A stretch of 61,179 bases of DNA from Muribaculaceae bacterium (GTDB taxonomy: Bacteria; Bacteroidota; Bacteroidia; Bacteroidales; Muribaculaceae). Numbering within the stretch: the stretch's first letter is position 1; each line of letters begins with the position of its first letter. Shown in pieces: positions 44,034 to 52,804 of the stretch. The notes beneath the pieces were generated by a model, which worked only from the letters and a program-made list of their open reading frames with translations, ran no database searches and was not told the origin of the DNA. Location of the stretch: positions 1-61,179 of the forward strand of contig JAGBIJ010000043.1 in NCBI GenBank assembly GCA_017935045.1, given 5' to 3'. The translations under genes and the position numbers were made by a program.

Positions 44034-45104
44034 ATGAAGAAACTTATTTTACCCTTATTGTCAGTCCTGATTTCGCTGGCGGCGTACGCCGGAATCAAGG
44101 AATCCACGGTCTATTACGATGCGTCGTCATCTGAGATTCCCATTGTGACCATAGGCTACGACATCACGCTTCCGCCGAATCTGACTGCCGGGCAGCGTGA
44201 GAATCTCCTGAGTATCATCAGGGAGTATATGTCTGTCTAGAGCGAGAACGGGAAATGCGTCTCCGAGACGTTTGACTATGCCGACTTGCGACCCATCACG
44301 CCTCAGATCGAGAAAAAGGCCGAGCGGCTTATGTGCCTCAACAAGCGCAGCGTTACCGATTACTGGTGGCACAGGACGGAGGTCAGTCCGATGGAGAATG
44401 TAGCTGACGGCGTGGCCGTAATGCAAATCGCCGATGATATATATACGGGTGGTATCCATCCGATGTATACTTTCGTCTATATCAATTATTCGCTGAAAGA
44501 TAGCAGGGAGCTTAAGCTTACAGAATATGTGGATACTACGGACAATGCGCTGATGGACGCATTGGCCAAAGACTTGAAAGTCAGGTTTAAGAAGAAATAT
44601 GAGGCCGACCCCTGGGTAGAGATGTACGTTAGCCCGGAATGGTATCCCACGGAGAGCGGCCTGACCTTTGTCTATCAGCCCTACGATCTCGGTCCGTGGT
44701 ACATGGGCGCGCCTGACCTGACCATAAGCTATCCGGAACTTGAAGCTTTGAAGATAAAGGCTCCGGAGAAAGAGGCGTTCAGCGGGAGGATATATGAGGC
44801 CGTAGAGCAGGCTCCGGAATTTATCGGGGGGCAATTCGCCCTGAATCAGTGGCTGTGCAGCGTGCTGAGATATCCTGAAGCGGCGCAAGAGGCCAATATT
44901 CAGGGGAATGTTGCGGTATCCTTTGTAGTTGAGCCCGACGGCTCCATTACCCATCAGGCCATAGCGCGCAGCGTAGACCCGATTCTCGATAAAGAGGCTC
45001 TGCGCGTGGTGCGCATGATGCCGAACTGGAGACCCGGCAAAATTAATGGAAAGGCTGTGCGCACGAAGTGCATGATACCGATCGGATTTAAAATGTCAAA
45101 TTGA
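44034..45104 (+). CDS. DUF3298/TonB_C protein interrupted by TAG
   Basis: The frame encodes a signal peptide (LILPLLSVLISLAAYA), a DUF3298-like domain (GGIHPMYTFVYINYSL, LTFVYQPYDLGPWYMGAP) and a TonB C-terminal domain (LRYPEAAQEANIQGNVAVSF, PDGSITHQA, NWRPGKINGKAVRTK), about 356 codons. A TAG at 44238-44240 stands between REYMSV and SENGKC with no frameshift; both sides read as one protein. CAG-to-TAG is the simplest origin. Either a recent pseudogene, a sequence error, or a UAG that is read through. The second half alone would lack a signal peptide. It lies 37 nt after the TPM gene. Confidence 0.75.
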
Positions 45105-45106
45105 TT

Positions 45107-45129
45107 AAACAGCCTCTAAGAGGCTGTTT
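45107..45129. terminator. Hairpin after the TonB_C gene
   Basis: AAACAGCCTC and GAGGCTGTTT form a perfect 10-bp stem with a 3-nt loop directly after the stop. No long U-run follows on the plus strand. The rest of the gap up to 45292 is AT-rich and probably holds the promoter of the phosphatase gene, but no full consensus was found. Confidence 0.5.
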
Positions 45130-45292
45130 GCGCTGATGTAATCAGGGGGGCCGGATAACGTATCGGGGTCCCCCTTTTGCCATCTGTTAAAAATGAAGTG
45201 GCAGGCCAACTTTTATTAGGGCAGAAGTGTTTATTGTTCATAAAAATATTTAAAATTAACAATTTCTTAACAACCCTAATTTCTAAAGCCCT

Positions 45293-46090
45293 ATGAAGAC
45301 AGACATTTCCCGCTTCATGCGTATCTCTTTGAGCGCGTTGCTGATGCTCTTGGCCGTAAGCGTGTCAGCGCAAGACAAGCCCCGCAAAGACCACTCGGTA
45401 AAGCCCGACGTATACTTCCTTAATGAAGGCGACGTGGCCAATTCCCTCTATCTGCTGCCACCTCCCCCCGAAGGCGGATCTATCCTTTTCCTGTATGACA
45501 AGGAGCGCTATGACTGGGGCAAGCTGCAGCGCAATACCCCGCGAGGCGATCAGGCCGCGGCTGACGCCAATGTGGAAGCCAACGGTGTGCCTGAAGCCTT
45601 TTCCGAAGCCTTCGGCATAGAGATAAACGAAGACAATACCCCCGAGATACTCAAATTGGTAATAGGTATGCGCGAGGATGCCGGAGACCTGGCCACACGT
45701 GATGCGAAGAATCACTATATGCGTACCCGTCCGTTTGCTTTCTTCGGAGAGGAGACATGCAATCCCAAGCAGCAGGCCGAACTGTCGACCAACGGCTCTT
45801 ACCCCTCGGGCCATACTGCCATAGGCTGGGCCACCGCACTGGTTCTGGCCGAACTCAATCCCGACCGCCAGAACGAGATACTGAAGCGCGGCTACGATAT
45901 GGGCGAGAGCCGCGTGATATGCGGCTACCATTTCCAGAGCGATGTCGATGCTGCCCGTCTTGTGGCTTCCGGTGTAGTGGCGCGCCTGCATGCCGATCCC
46001 GGTTTCCAGTCTCAGCTCAAGCGGGCCAAGGACGAGATGGCGCGTCTGCAGAAGCAGGGAAAAGTGAAGAAAAGCGAGTTGAAATTCTAA
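45293..46090 (+). CDS. Class A non-specific acid phosphatase (PAP2 superfamily)
   Basis: A 265-residue secreted enzyme. Signal peptide (ISLSALLMLLAVSVSAQ). The three-part active site is visible: KNHYMRTRPFAFF, GSYPSGHTAIGWA and ESRVICGYHFQSDVDAAR, the pattern of PhoN/PhoC-type phosphatases. It releases phosphate from organic esters in the periplasm. A porin of the O/P type follows after 45 nt, so the pair may act in phosphate or phospho-compound uptake. Confidence 0.93.
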   Translation: MKTDISRFMRISLSALLMLLAVSVSAQDKPRKDHSVKPDVYFLNEGDVANSLYLLPPPPEGGSILFLYDKERYDWGKLQRNTPRGDQAAADANVEANGVPEAFSEAFGIEINEDNTPEILKLVIGMREDAGDLATRDAKNHYMRTRPFAFFGEETCNPKQQAELSTNGSYPSGHTAIGWATALVLAELNPDRQNEILKRGYDMGESRVICGYHFQSDVDAARLVASGVVARLHADPGFQSQLKRAKDEMARLQKQGKVKKSELKF

Positions 46091-46135
46091 GCGGCGCGAT
46101 GGCCGTATATCGATAACCTTAAAATTCTGTGAGCT

Positions 46136-47302
46136 ATGAAAAAAATAATGATACTCGCGGCATTGTTCGCCGCGTCGCTCCCTCTGTGCGCCGCCGAACA
46201 GGCCGACACGACCCCGGCTCCGCAACCTAAATTCTCAATCCAGCCTACGGGCCGCATCCTGATGGATGCCGCCGCCTATACCTCCAACGAGAAGAAGGAG
46301 TTTCCCGCCGGTGTGGCCATCCCCGATGTCCGTGTAGGGGTCAAGGCTTTATACGGCAAGTGGAAAGCCAAGGTAGACATAGGTTACTCTTACGGCAAAA
46401 TAAGTCTGAAAGACATATTTGCCGAATATGATTTCAATCCGTCCAATCTGCTGCGTTTCGGCTATTTCGTCCATCAGTTCGGCCTGCAGAGCGCCACGAG
46501 CTCGTCGATGAAGATTTCCATGGAAGAGCCTACCAGCAACGAAGCCTTTAATTATCCGCGTCTGCTTGGCGTGATGTACGTCTTCGATAAAGACGCTTTT
46601 TTCGCCACAGCCTCGCTTCATGCCGAGAGCAAAGCGATGACCCTGCATGCCAACGAAATGGGCAAGACAGGCTACGGCGGCATGACGCGCCTCGTCTGGC
46701 GTCCCGTGCGCAGTGGCGGAGACATAGCCCAGGTCGGCTTCTCCTTTGCCGCAGGCTCGGCGCAGTATGACGCAGATGAGGATCTCAACCATCATTCCTA
46801 CTCCATCTCGGCCAACTTCCCGACGCGTGTCAACAAGGTCAACGCCGTAGGCGCGACTGTAGGAGATGTCTCGTCTATGGTCAAGTTCACTCCCGAGCTG
46901 CTGCTGGCTCACGGTCCGCTTGCTCTGGAGAGCCAGTACTACTATTTCCGCCTTAACCGCAAGTATGACCAGCCTGCCTATACTGCTTATGGCGCCTATG
47001 CGCTGCTGCGCTGCCTGGCCATCGGCGGCGACTACCGCTATTCCCATGCCGACGCAGGAATAGCCACTCCGGCTCCCAAGAGTCTGGAATTTGTGCTGGG
47101 CTACAACTATACCAACACGTCATGTGCCAAAGCCGGTATCTTAGGCGGACGCCTCAGCGACGTCAATCTGACTGCCAACTGGTATATAAACAAGTATATG
47201 ATATGGCGTCTGCGCCTGGGCTATACCCACCGCTTCGACAAGGCCGGCGCTCCGGACATCAATCTCGGCGCCATACAGACGCGCTTCCAGATAATCTTCT
47301 GA
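46136..47302 (+). CDS. Outer membrane porin of the O/P family
   Basis: A 388-residue protein with a signal peptide (MILAALFAASLPLCAAE), a short Pro-rich linker and alternating aromatic strands of a 16-strand-type barrel (KAKVDIGYSYGKISLKDIFAEY, LRFGYFVHQFGLQ, ALESQYYYFRLNRKY), ending in the C-terminal aromatic residue of FQIIF. The resemblance is to phosphate-selective porins O and P. Substrate specificity is inferred only from the neighbouring phosphatase. Confidence 0.8.
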   Translation: MKKIMILAALFAASLPLCAAEQADTTPAPQPKFSIQPTGRILMDAAAYTSNEKKEFPAGVAIPDVRVGVKALYGKWKAKVDIGYSYGKISLKDIFAEYDFNPSNLLRFGYFVHQFGLQSATSSSMKISMEEPTSNEAFNYPRLLGVMYVFDKDAFFATASLHAESKAMTLHANEMGKTGYGGMTRLVWRPVRSGGDIAQVGFSFAAGSAQYDADEDLNHHSYSISANFPTRVNKVNAVGATVGDVSSMVKFTPELLLAHGPLALESQYYYFRLNRKYDQPAYTAYGAYALLRCLAIGGDYRYSHADAGIATPAPKSLEFVLGYNYTNTSCAKAGILGGRLSDVNLTANWYINKYMIWRLRLGYTHRFDKAGAPDINLGAIQTRFQIIF

Positions 47303-47310
47303 AAGAGCCG

Positions 47311-47360
47311 CAACAAAAAAGAAAGAGGATGCGCCGGTTCAAGTTGCGGTGCATCCTCTT
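47311..47360 (-). terminator. Intrinsic terminator of the HU gene
   Basis: AAGAGGATGC (47323-47332) pairs with GCATCCTCTT (47351-47360), with inner CCG/CGG. On the minus strand the stem is followed by TCTTTTTTG. It lies between the convergent porin and HU genes. Confidence 0.85.
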
Positions 47361-47379
47361 AAAGCGTATGTCGTCGGCG

Positions 47380-47643
47380 TTACTTGCCGAGGTCGGCGCT
47401 GGGTTTGAATTTCACGACCTTGCGGGCGGGAATCTGGATTCTCTCCTTCGTACGGGGATTGATGCCGGTGCGGGCCTCCTTCTCCACTACGGAGAAAGTA
47501 CCGAAGTTCAGCAAAGCGACTTTGTCTTCGTTGGCCAGAGCCTGTGCGATAGACTCCAGACATGCATCAAGCGCTGCCTTGGCGGCGAGTTTGTTCAGAC
47601 CGGCTTTGGCGGCGATTTCGTTAGCTAATTCTGTTCTGTTCAT
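47380..47643 (-). CDS. HU-family DNA-binding protein
   Basis: An 87-residue nucleoid protein. It starts MNRTELANEIAAKAGLNK, has the core VALLNFGTFSVVEKEARTG and the DNA-binding arm NPRTKERIQIPARKVVKFKP. Standard HU length. The Met at 47643 is chosen; the longer frame would extend across the promoter. Confidence 0.96.
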   Translation of the reverse strand: MNRTELANEIAAKAGLNKLAAKAALDACLESIAQALANEDKVALLNFGTFSVVEKEARTGINPRTKERIQIPARKVVKFKPSADLGK

Positions 47644-47676
47644 AATCAGTGATTTGAGATTTAAAAAATAATTGGG

Positions 47677-47708
47677 CAAATATACGACTTTCCCAAAGAA
47701 ATAACAAA
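47677..47708 (-). promoter_or_regulatory. Promoter of the HU gene
   Basis: On the minus strand, -33 TTTG (47708-47705) and -7 TATATTTG (47684-47677) are 20 nt apart. The transcript would start about 27 nt before the ATG. Confidence 0.75.
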
Positions 47709-47800
47709 TTATCAAGCCGTTTTTTCGGATTAAACCTTAAAAAATGTTGTCGTATATGGTAAAACCGGGTAAGGGGAGGGATAAATACTGATTTTTTTGT

Positions 47801-47808
47801 TAATTTTG
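47801..47808 (+). promoter_or_regulatory. -7 box immediately before the first rhomboid gene
   Basis: TAATTTTG ends 4 nt before the ATG at 47813. No -33 TTTG lies at proper spacing. If active, the RNA would begin at or within the start codon, giving a leaderless message. Confidence 0.5.
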
Positions 47809-47812
47809 CGCT

Positions 47813-48583
47813 ATGTTTGTCAATGATAGAAATACCGGAAATTTTTTTCGCTTGCCGCCGGCGACGAAAAATCTGCTCATCGTAAACATCGGGCTTTGGC
47901 TGCTGTGCAGCGTCATGCCCTCGTTCGGCGACACCATTTATGATTATCTCGGACTGCATTATTGGGGCAGCGGTTCGTTTAACCCCCTGCAGTTCGTTAC
48001 CTATATGTTCCTTCAGGCTCCGTTGGGCTCCGGGACCGGCATAGGCCACATATTCTTCAATATGTTCGCCCTCTATATGTTCGGGCGCATACTGGAAGCC
48101 ACATGGGGTACGCGCCGGTTTCTGATCTTCTATCTTGCCTGCGGTCTGGGAGCCGCTTTTGTTCAGGAAGCCGTCTGGTCGCTCTCGTTCAACGAAGCCA
48201 TGGTGTCCTCTCTGTCCGAAGCCAACGGTATGAGCGGGGCTATGATTCAAGACATCCTTGCCCGCGATCCGGCGCATGCCCGCGAACTGGCCTCGCAATA
48301 TGCCGACATGCTGCTGACCATCGGCGCTTCGGGCGCGATATTCGGTCTGCTCCTCGGCTTCGGCTGCGTCTTCCCCAATGTGCCGATGTACCTGTTCTTC
48401 ATTCCGATTCCCATCAAAGCCAAATATCTTGTTGCTGGCTACGCGGTGCTGGAGTTCGTCTTCGGCATTACCGGCACAGCCAGCATGGTAGCTCACTTCG
48501 CCCATCTGGGAGGTATGCTTTTTGCCATACCTTTCCTGATTTACTGGCACAAAAAGCATATTCTCCATGGCCGGCGTTATTGA
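47813..48583 (+). CDS. Rhomboid-family intramembrane serine protease
   Basis: A 256-residue protein with six or seven hydrophobic segments. Catalytic Ser173 is in GASGAIFGLLLGFG and His231 in AHFAHLGGMLFAIPF. The loop and second helix show GHIFFNMFALYMFGRILE. It cleaves membrane protein substrates inside the bilayer. A second rhomboid gene starts 4 nt after it. Confidence 0.93.
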   Translation: MFVNDRNTGNFFRLPPATKNLLIVNIGLWLLCSVMPSFGDTIYDYLGLHYWGSGSFNPLQFVTYMFLQAPLGSGTGIGHIFFNMFALYMFGRILEATWGTRRFLIFYLACGLGAAFVQEAVWSLSFNEAMVSSLSEANGMSGAMIQDILARDPAHARELASQYADMLLTIGASGAIFGLLLGFGCVFPNVPMYLFFIPIPIKAKYLVAGYAVLEFVFGITGTASMVAHFAHLGGMLFAIPFLIYWHKKHILHGRRY

Positions 48584-48587
48584 TATA

Positions 48588-49409
48588 ATGCGGCGCCGCA
48601 ACATTCTGGCGTGGCTGGCAGGCGTCAACTGCGTGGTTTTCGTTGCGATGGCTGTAGCCGGTATCGGCGTCAGGCTCGGCGTTTCAGGCTGGCTCGCGTT
48701 GCCCGTGTGGCTGGAGCTTCCGGGAGCCGCCGGAGCGTGGCTGAGGCGCCCATGGACACTGCTTACCTACATGGTGACCCACCGCGAGTTCCTGCACTTG
48801 CTGTTCAACATGCTTTGGCTGCTCTGGTTCGGCTCCATATTGCTGGAGACGCTGCGTCCCCGCCATCTGCTGGGAGCCTATCTGTGCGGCGGACTGTGCG
48901 GCGGACTGCTGTATCTGGCCGGCGGCCTGTGGTTCCCGTCGTTATGCCCTCCCGGCTCCGTGCTTATCGGCGCCTCGGCATCGGTTATGGCAGTGATGAC
49001 TCTGACGGCTTTCCGCAGTCCCGATTACACCTTTCATCTTTTCTTTATAGGCGATGTCCGGCTCAAATGGATGGCCATAGCCATGATAGCGCTCGGCTTT
49101 CTCGGTCTGGGCGGAGGCAACAGCGGCGGCGAAGTGGCTCACATCGGCGGAGTACTGTTTGGTTGCGTGCAGGGACTGCTGCTGCGCCGCGGCGTGGACA
49201 TTTTCGGCATCTCGGGGCATAATCAGCGGCGGCACGCCGGAGTTACCGCCTCGCGCCGCAGAAAGGTAGTGTCGGTAATCGAGCAGCACCGTCTCGATGC
49301 CGAACGCCTTGACAGTCTGCTTGACAAGATACGCATATCCGGATTCAATTCCCTGACGTCGAAGGAGCGCGATGAGCTCCGCCGGCTGTCGCAAAAAGTT
49401 ACGAAATGA
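48588..49409 (+). CDS. Second rhomboid-family serine protease with C-terminal extension
   Basis: A 273-residue protein. Ser130 is in VLIGASASVMAVM and His185 in GEVAHIGGVLFGC; the HREFLHLLFNMLWLLWFG helix is typical. After the membrane part a cytoplasmic tail ends in LDAERLDSLLDKIRISGFNSLT, a small helical domain seen on Bacteroidetes rhomboids. An in-frame ATG at 48567, overlapping the first gene, is an alternative start. It overlaps the next gene by ATGA. Confidence 0.92.
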   Translation: MRRRNILAWLAGVNCVVFVAMAVAGIGVRLGVSGWLALPVWLELPGAAGAWLRRPWTLLTYMVTHREFLHLLFNMLWLLWFGSILLETLRPRHLLGAYLCGGLCGGLLYLAGGLWFPSLCPPGSVLIGASASVMAVMTLTAFRSPDYTFHLFFIGDVRLKWMAIAMIALGFLGLGGGNSGGEVAHIGGVLFGCVQGLLLRRGVDIFGISGHNQRRHAGVTASRRRKVVSVIEQHRLDAERLDSLLDKIRISGFNSLTSKERDELRRLSQKVTK

Positions 49410-50584
49410 AGCGCACTGACCAGTCATACCGCGGAGAATCTCAGAAGCGAGGCATAAGGCGTCTTCATTTTTCGGCACGCATAATGACCTTTACCGGCCG
49501 TTCGGTACTTCAGATACTCACATGGATTCTCATCGTATGCACAGTCATGGCCGGTCTGGCCGGCCATATAGATCCGGAGCTGTGGGCCGTCCCTTCTATT
49601 TTCTGCCTCGGATTGCCATATCTGTGGACTATCTCGCTTGTCGCCGCATTGGCCTGGTGGGCCATAGTCCGCGACAAAATCATGACCGTAGGAATCATGG
49701 CGGCATTGCTGATAGCCGCTCCCGCCATGAGTGTAGTCTGTCCCATCAATATGCCTGATACCTCGAAGACAGGACTGCGTACCTTCAGGATTATGACGTT
49801 CAATGCCCTTTATTGCGGCGATCTGGAGCATCCCGACGCCGATTATTCGCGGTCACTGTCTTATATCATACACAGCGGCGCCGATCTGATATGTCTGCAG
49901 GAACAGTACGGCCTGAATGCTACCAAGAGCATAGGCGTGGCCACACAGGAGCAGATAGACAGTGTCAACACCATATATCCCTATCAGGTCAACAATGCCA
50001 ATATCGACGTGATGCTGCTCTCGAAATATCCTGTTAAGGTCAAGCACGTGGCTTACCCTGAGCAGATGAATTTCTTCATGTATCAGTCATACGAGGTAGA
50101 CATCAAGGGGCTGCCGCTTACCATATTGAATGTCCACATGCCCTCCTATTCTCTCTCCGACGGAGAGCGCGAGATACTTGACAAAGCCAACAACGGAGCG
50201 TTTGCAGAAAGCTTCATGGAGCTGAAAGGCTCGGTAAGCCAAAAGCTCCAGGCCGCGTTTGCCATACGCGCGCGTGCCGCGGAAGCAGTGGCTGACTACG
50301 CCCGCAAGACTCCGGGGGCGCTTATCATCTGCGGCGACTTCAACGACGTGCCCGCCTCCTGGGCTTACAATACCGTGCGCTCGGCCGGCTTGCGCGACGC
50401 TTACTGCGATGCCGGGTTCGGCCCGATGATTACCTACAACAAGCATCATCTGTTTTTCCATATCGACCAGATACTCTACCGCGGCCCTATCCGCGCCATA
50501 AGCGTGAAGCGGGGGCGGCTGCGAAGCTCCGATCACTATCCGGTCGTGGCTCGCTTCGCCATAGAGTCCGGCCCTAATGGATAA
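49406..50584 (+). CDS. Endonuclease/exonuclease/phosphatase-family membrane protein
   Basis: A 392-residue protein. Three N-terminal hydrophobic segments (up to about residue 115) are followed by an EEP domain: RIMTFNALYCG, DLICLQEQYG, LTILNVHMPSY, IICGDFNDVPAS and SSDHYPVVARF, with the metal-binding Glu, Asp, Asn and His in place. Substrates of this superfamily include nucleic acids and phospholipids; the target here is unknown. Coupled to the two rhomboid genes. Confidence 0.9.
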   Translation: MKRTDQSYRGESQKRGIRRLHFSARIMTFTGRSVLQILTWILIVCTVMAGLAGHIDPELWAVPSIFCLGLPYLWTISLVAALAWWAIVRDKIMTVGIMAALLIAAPAMSVVCPINMPDTSKTGLRTFRIMTFNALYCGDLEHPDADYSRSLSYIIHSGADLICLQEQYGLNATKSIGVATQEQIDSVNTIYPYQVNNANIDVMLLSKYPVKVKHVAYPEQMNFFMYQSYEVDIKGLPLTILNVHMPSYSLSDGEREILDKANNGAFAESFMELKGSVSQKLQAAFAIRARAAEAVADYARKTPGALIICGDFNDVPASWAYNTVRSAGLRDAYCDAGFGPMITYNKHHLFFHIDQILYRGPIRAISVKRGRLRSSDHYPVVARFAIESGPNG

Positions 50585-50620
50585 TGCCGATATTCACTAA
50601 CCTATTATTATAAATTGCCA

Positions 50621-52738
50621 ATGAAGCACAAGTTTCTAACCGCCGCTGCCATCGCGCTGTGCGTGGCCGCCGCAAATCCAGTCACTATGAACGCTGACAA
50701 CAGGGTCAATCCTTTCCTGCAGCCCTACACGACACCTTACGAGATTCCTCCATTCGAGCAGATTACCGTAGCAGACTTCGTGCCGGCTGCCGAGGCCGGA
50801 GTCAGGGAGCAGAAAGCCAACCTCGACAAAATCGTCAACAATCCGGACGCACCTACGTTTGAGAACACCATTCTCCCGCTTGAGAATCTGGCTCCGACGC
50901 TGGAGAAGGTGCAGGGTGTCTTTTACCACTACGACTCGGCCATGAAGACAGCCGAGATTTCCGAGCTGGGCGAGACTCTCATCCCGATGTTCAACGCCGC
51001 CTCCAACGACGTGATGCTAAACGACAAGCTCTTTGCACGCGTGAAAGCTGTCTACGACGGGCTGAAAAAATCGAAGCTCACACCTGTCCAGAAGCGCCTG
51101 GTAGAAAAATATTACCGCCAGTTCGCCGAGCAGGGAGCGGCTCTCAGCCCCGAAAAGAAGAAGGAGCTGGTGCGCGTCAACGACGAGATTTCAAAACTCT
51201 TCATGCAGTTTACCAAAAATCTGCTCAAGGCCACCAATGATTTCTCTATAGTGGTCTATGACAAGGCCGACCTTGCCGGCCTGCCCGAGAGTGTAGTCGC
51301 CAACGCTGCCGAGACGGCTCGCAAACGCGGGCTGGACGGACTCTATGTCTTCACGCTGCACGCTCCCAGCCGTCTGCCGGTACTCCAATATGCCGACAGC
51401 CGCGGTCTGCGCGAAGCCATGTGGAAGGGCTACACTTCGCTGGCCTCCACGGGAGAGACCAACAATATCCCCGTCATCGAGAAGCTCATCAAGCTCCGCG
51501 CCGAAAAGGCTAAAATCATGGGATTCGACAATTTCGCCCAGATGATGACCTCGCGCGTGATGGCCGGCACTCCGGAGGCCGCCGAGGAGATTCTGATGAA
51601 GGTCTACGAGCCGGCCAAGGCCAAAGTCAAGGAAGAGGTAGCCGAGATGCAGGCTTACGTAGACCGCAACGGAGGCGGATTTAAGATCGCTCCCTGGGAC
51701 TATTATTACTATTCCGGCAAAGTCAAGAATGAGAAATATAATTTCAGCGAGGCGGAGATTCAGCCTTACTTCGAGCTGAACAACGTCCTCGACGGTCTGC
51801 GCTACTGCGCCGAGAAGCTCTACGGCATCAAGTTTGAGGAAATGCCCGATGCTCCCAAGTATATGGACCAGGTTACCGTCTATGATATCAAGGACGAAGA
51901 CGGCAAGCACGTGTCCGTCTTTATGACCGACTATTTCCCCCGCGACACCAAGGTGCAGGGCGCATGGATGGAGCAGCTGCAGAGCGCCGGCCTTTATGGC
52001 GACGGCAAGACACGCCGTCCTATCGTCTACAATGTAGGCAACTTCACTCCCCCCACACCCGAAAATCCGTCGTTGCTCACCCTCGATGAGGTGGAGACTA
52101 CCTTCCATGAGTTCGGCCACGCTCTGCAGGGCATGCTTACGCAGGCTCCTTACCGCTCGCTGGCGGGCACAAACGTAGACCGCGACTATGTCGAGCTATG
52201 CTCTCAGATCAACGAACACTGGGCCACAGCTCCCGAGGTGCTCAAAGTCTATGCAAAGCATTATAAGACAGGCGAGACCATACCCGACGAGCTTATCAGC
52301 AAACTGAAGGAATCAGGCCAGTTCGGCCAGGGCTTTACCGCTGCCGAGCTTGCGGCTGCCGCCCTGCTCGACCTCGCATGGGGACGCTGCGACGGCGAGA
52401 ATGTCGACGTGGCCAATTTCGAGAGTAACTATGCCAAGCAGATAGGCTTGCCCGACGAGCTGACATTCCGTTACCGTTCGCCCTACTTCAAGCATATCTT
52501 CGGTGATGACGGCTATGCCTCCGGCTATTATACCTATCTTTGGGCACAGGTGCTTGAGGCCGATGCATGGGAGCTGTTTGAGCAGAAAGGTATCTTTGAT
52601 TCCAAGACTGCCGCTTCGTTCAAGAAAAATATCCTGGAAAGCGGCGACACAGAGGACCCGATGAAGCTCTTCGTCAAGTTCCGCGGCCACAAGCCTGACG
52701 CAGCCGCTCTGCTCCGCCTGCGCGGTCTCGACAAATAA
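50621..52738 (+). CDS. M3-family metallopeptidase (peptidyl-dipeptidase Dcp type)
   Basis: A 705-residue zinc peptidase with a signal peptide (LTAAAIALCVAAANP), so probably periplasmic. The zinc motif HEFGH lies at residues 496-500 in ETTFHEFGHALQGML. The N-terminal helical half includes FENTILPLENLAPTLEKVQG, and the C-terminal region has YASGYYTYLWAQVLEADAW. It trims dipeptides or short peptides. It stands alone, closed by a strong terminator. Confidence 0.95.
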   Translation: MKHKFLTAAAIALCVAAANPVTMNADNRVNPFLQPYTTPYEIPPFEQITVADFVPAAEAGVREQKANLDKIVNNPDAPTFENTILPLENLAPTLEKVQGVFYHYDSAMKTAEISELGETLIPMFNAASNDVMLNDKLFARVKAVYDGLKKSKLTPVQKRLVEKYYRQFAEQGAALSPEKKKELVRVNDEISKLFMQFTKNLLKATNDFSIVVYDKADLAGLPESVVANAAETARKRGLDGLYVFTLHAPSRLPVLQYADSRGLREAMWKGYTSLASTGETNNIPVIEKLIKLRAEKAKIMGFDNFAQMMTSRVMAGTPEAAEEILMKVYEPAKAKVKEEVAEMQAYVDRNGGGFKIAPWDYYYYSGKVKNEKYNFSEAEIQPYFELNNVLDGLRYCAEKLYGIKFEEMPDAPKYMDQVTVYDIKDEDGKHVSVFMTDYFPRDTKVQGAWMEQLQSAGLYGDGKTRRPIVYNVGNFTPPTPENPSLLTLDEVETTFHEFGHALQGMLTQAPYRSLAGTNVDRDYVELCSQINEHWATAPEVLKVYAKHYKTGETIPDELISKLKESGQFGQGFTAAELAAAALLDLAWGRCDGENVDVANFESNYAKQIGLPDELTFRYRSPYFKHIFGDDGYASGYYTYLWAQVLEADAWELFEQKGIFDSKTAASFKKNILESGDTEDPMKLFVKFRGHKPDAAALLRLRGLDK

Positions 52739-52755
52739 TCCGATATCCATATACG

Positions 52756-52793
52756 AAAATCGGGCACCCTGTTACGGATGCCCGATTTTTTTT
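52756..52793 (+). terminator. Intrinsic terminator of the M3 peptidase gene
   Basis: AAAATCGGGCA and TGCCCGATTTT form an 11-bp stem, followed by a continuing run of T up to 52793. The following minus-strand gene ends only 12 nt away, so it separates two convergent genes. Confidence 0.93.
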
Positions 52794-52804
52794 GTCATCG
52801 CCGG

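Noticed and set aside
45107-45129. Inverted repeat as an insertion-sequence end
   Set aside because: It is a compact hairpin directly after a stop codon, with no transposase and no partner repeat nearby.
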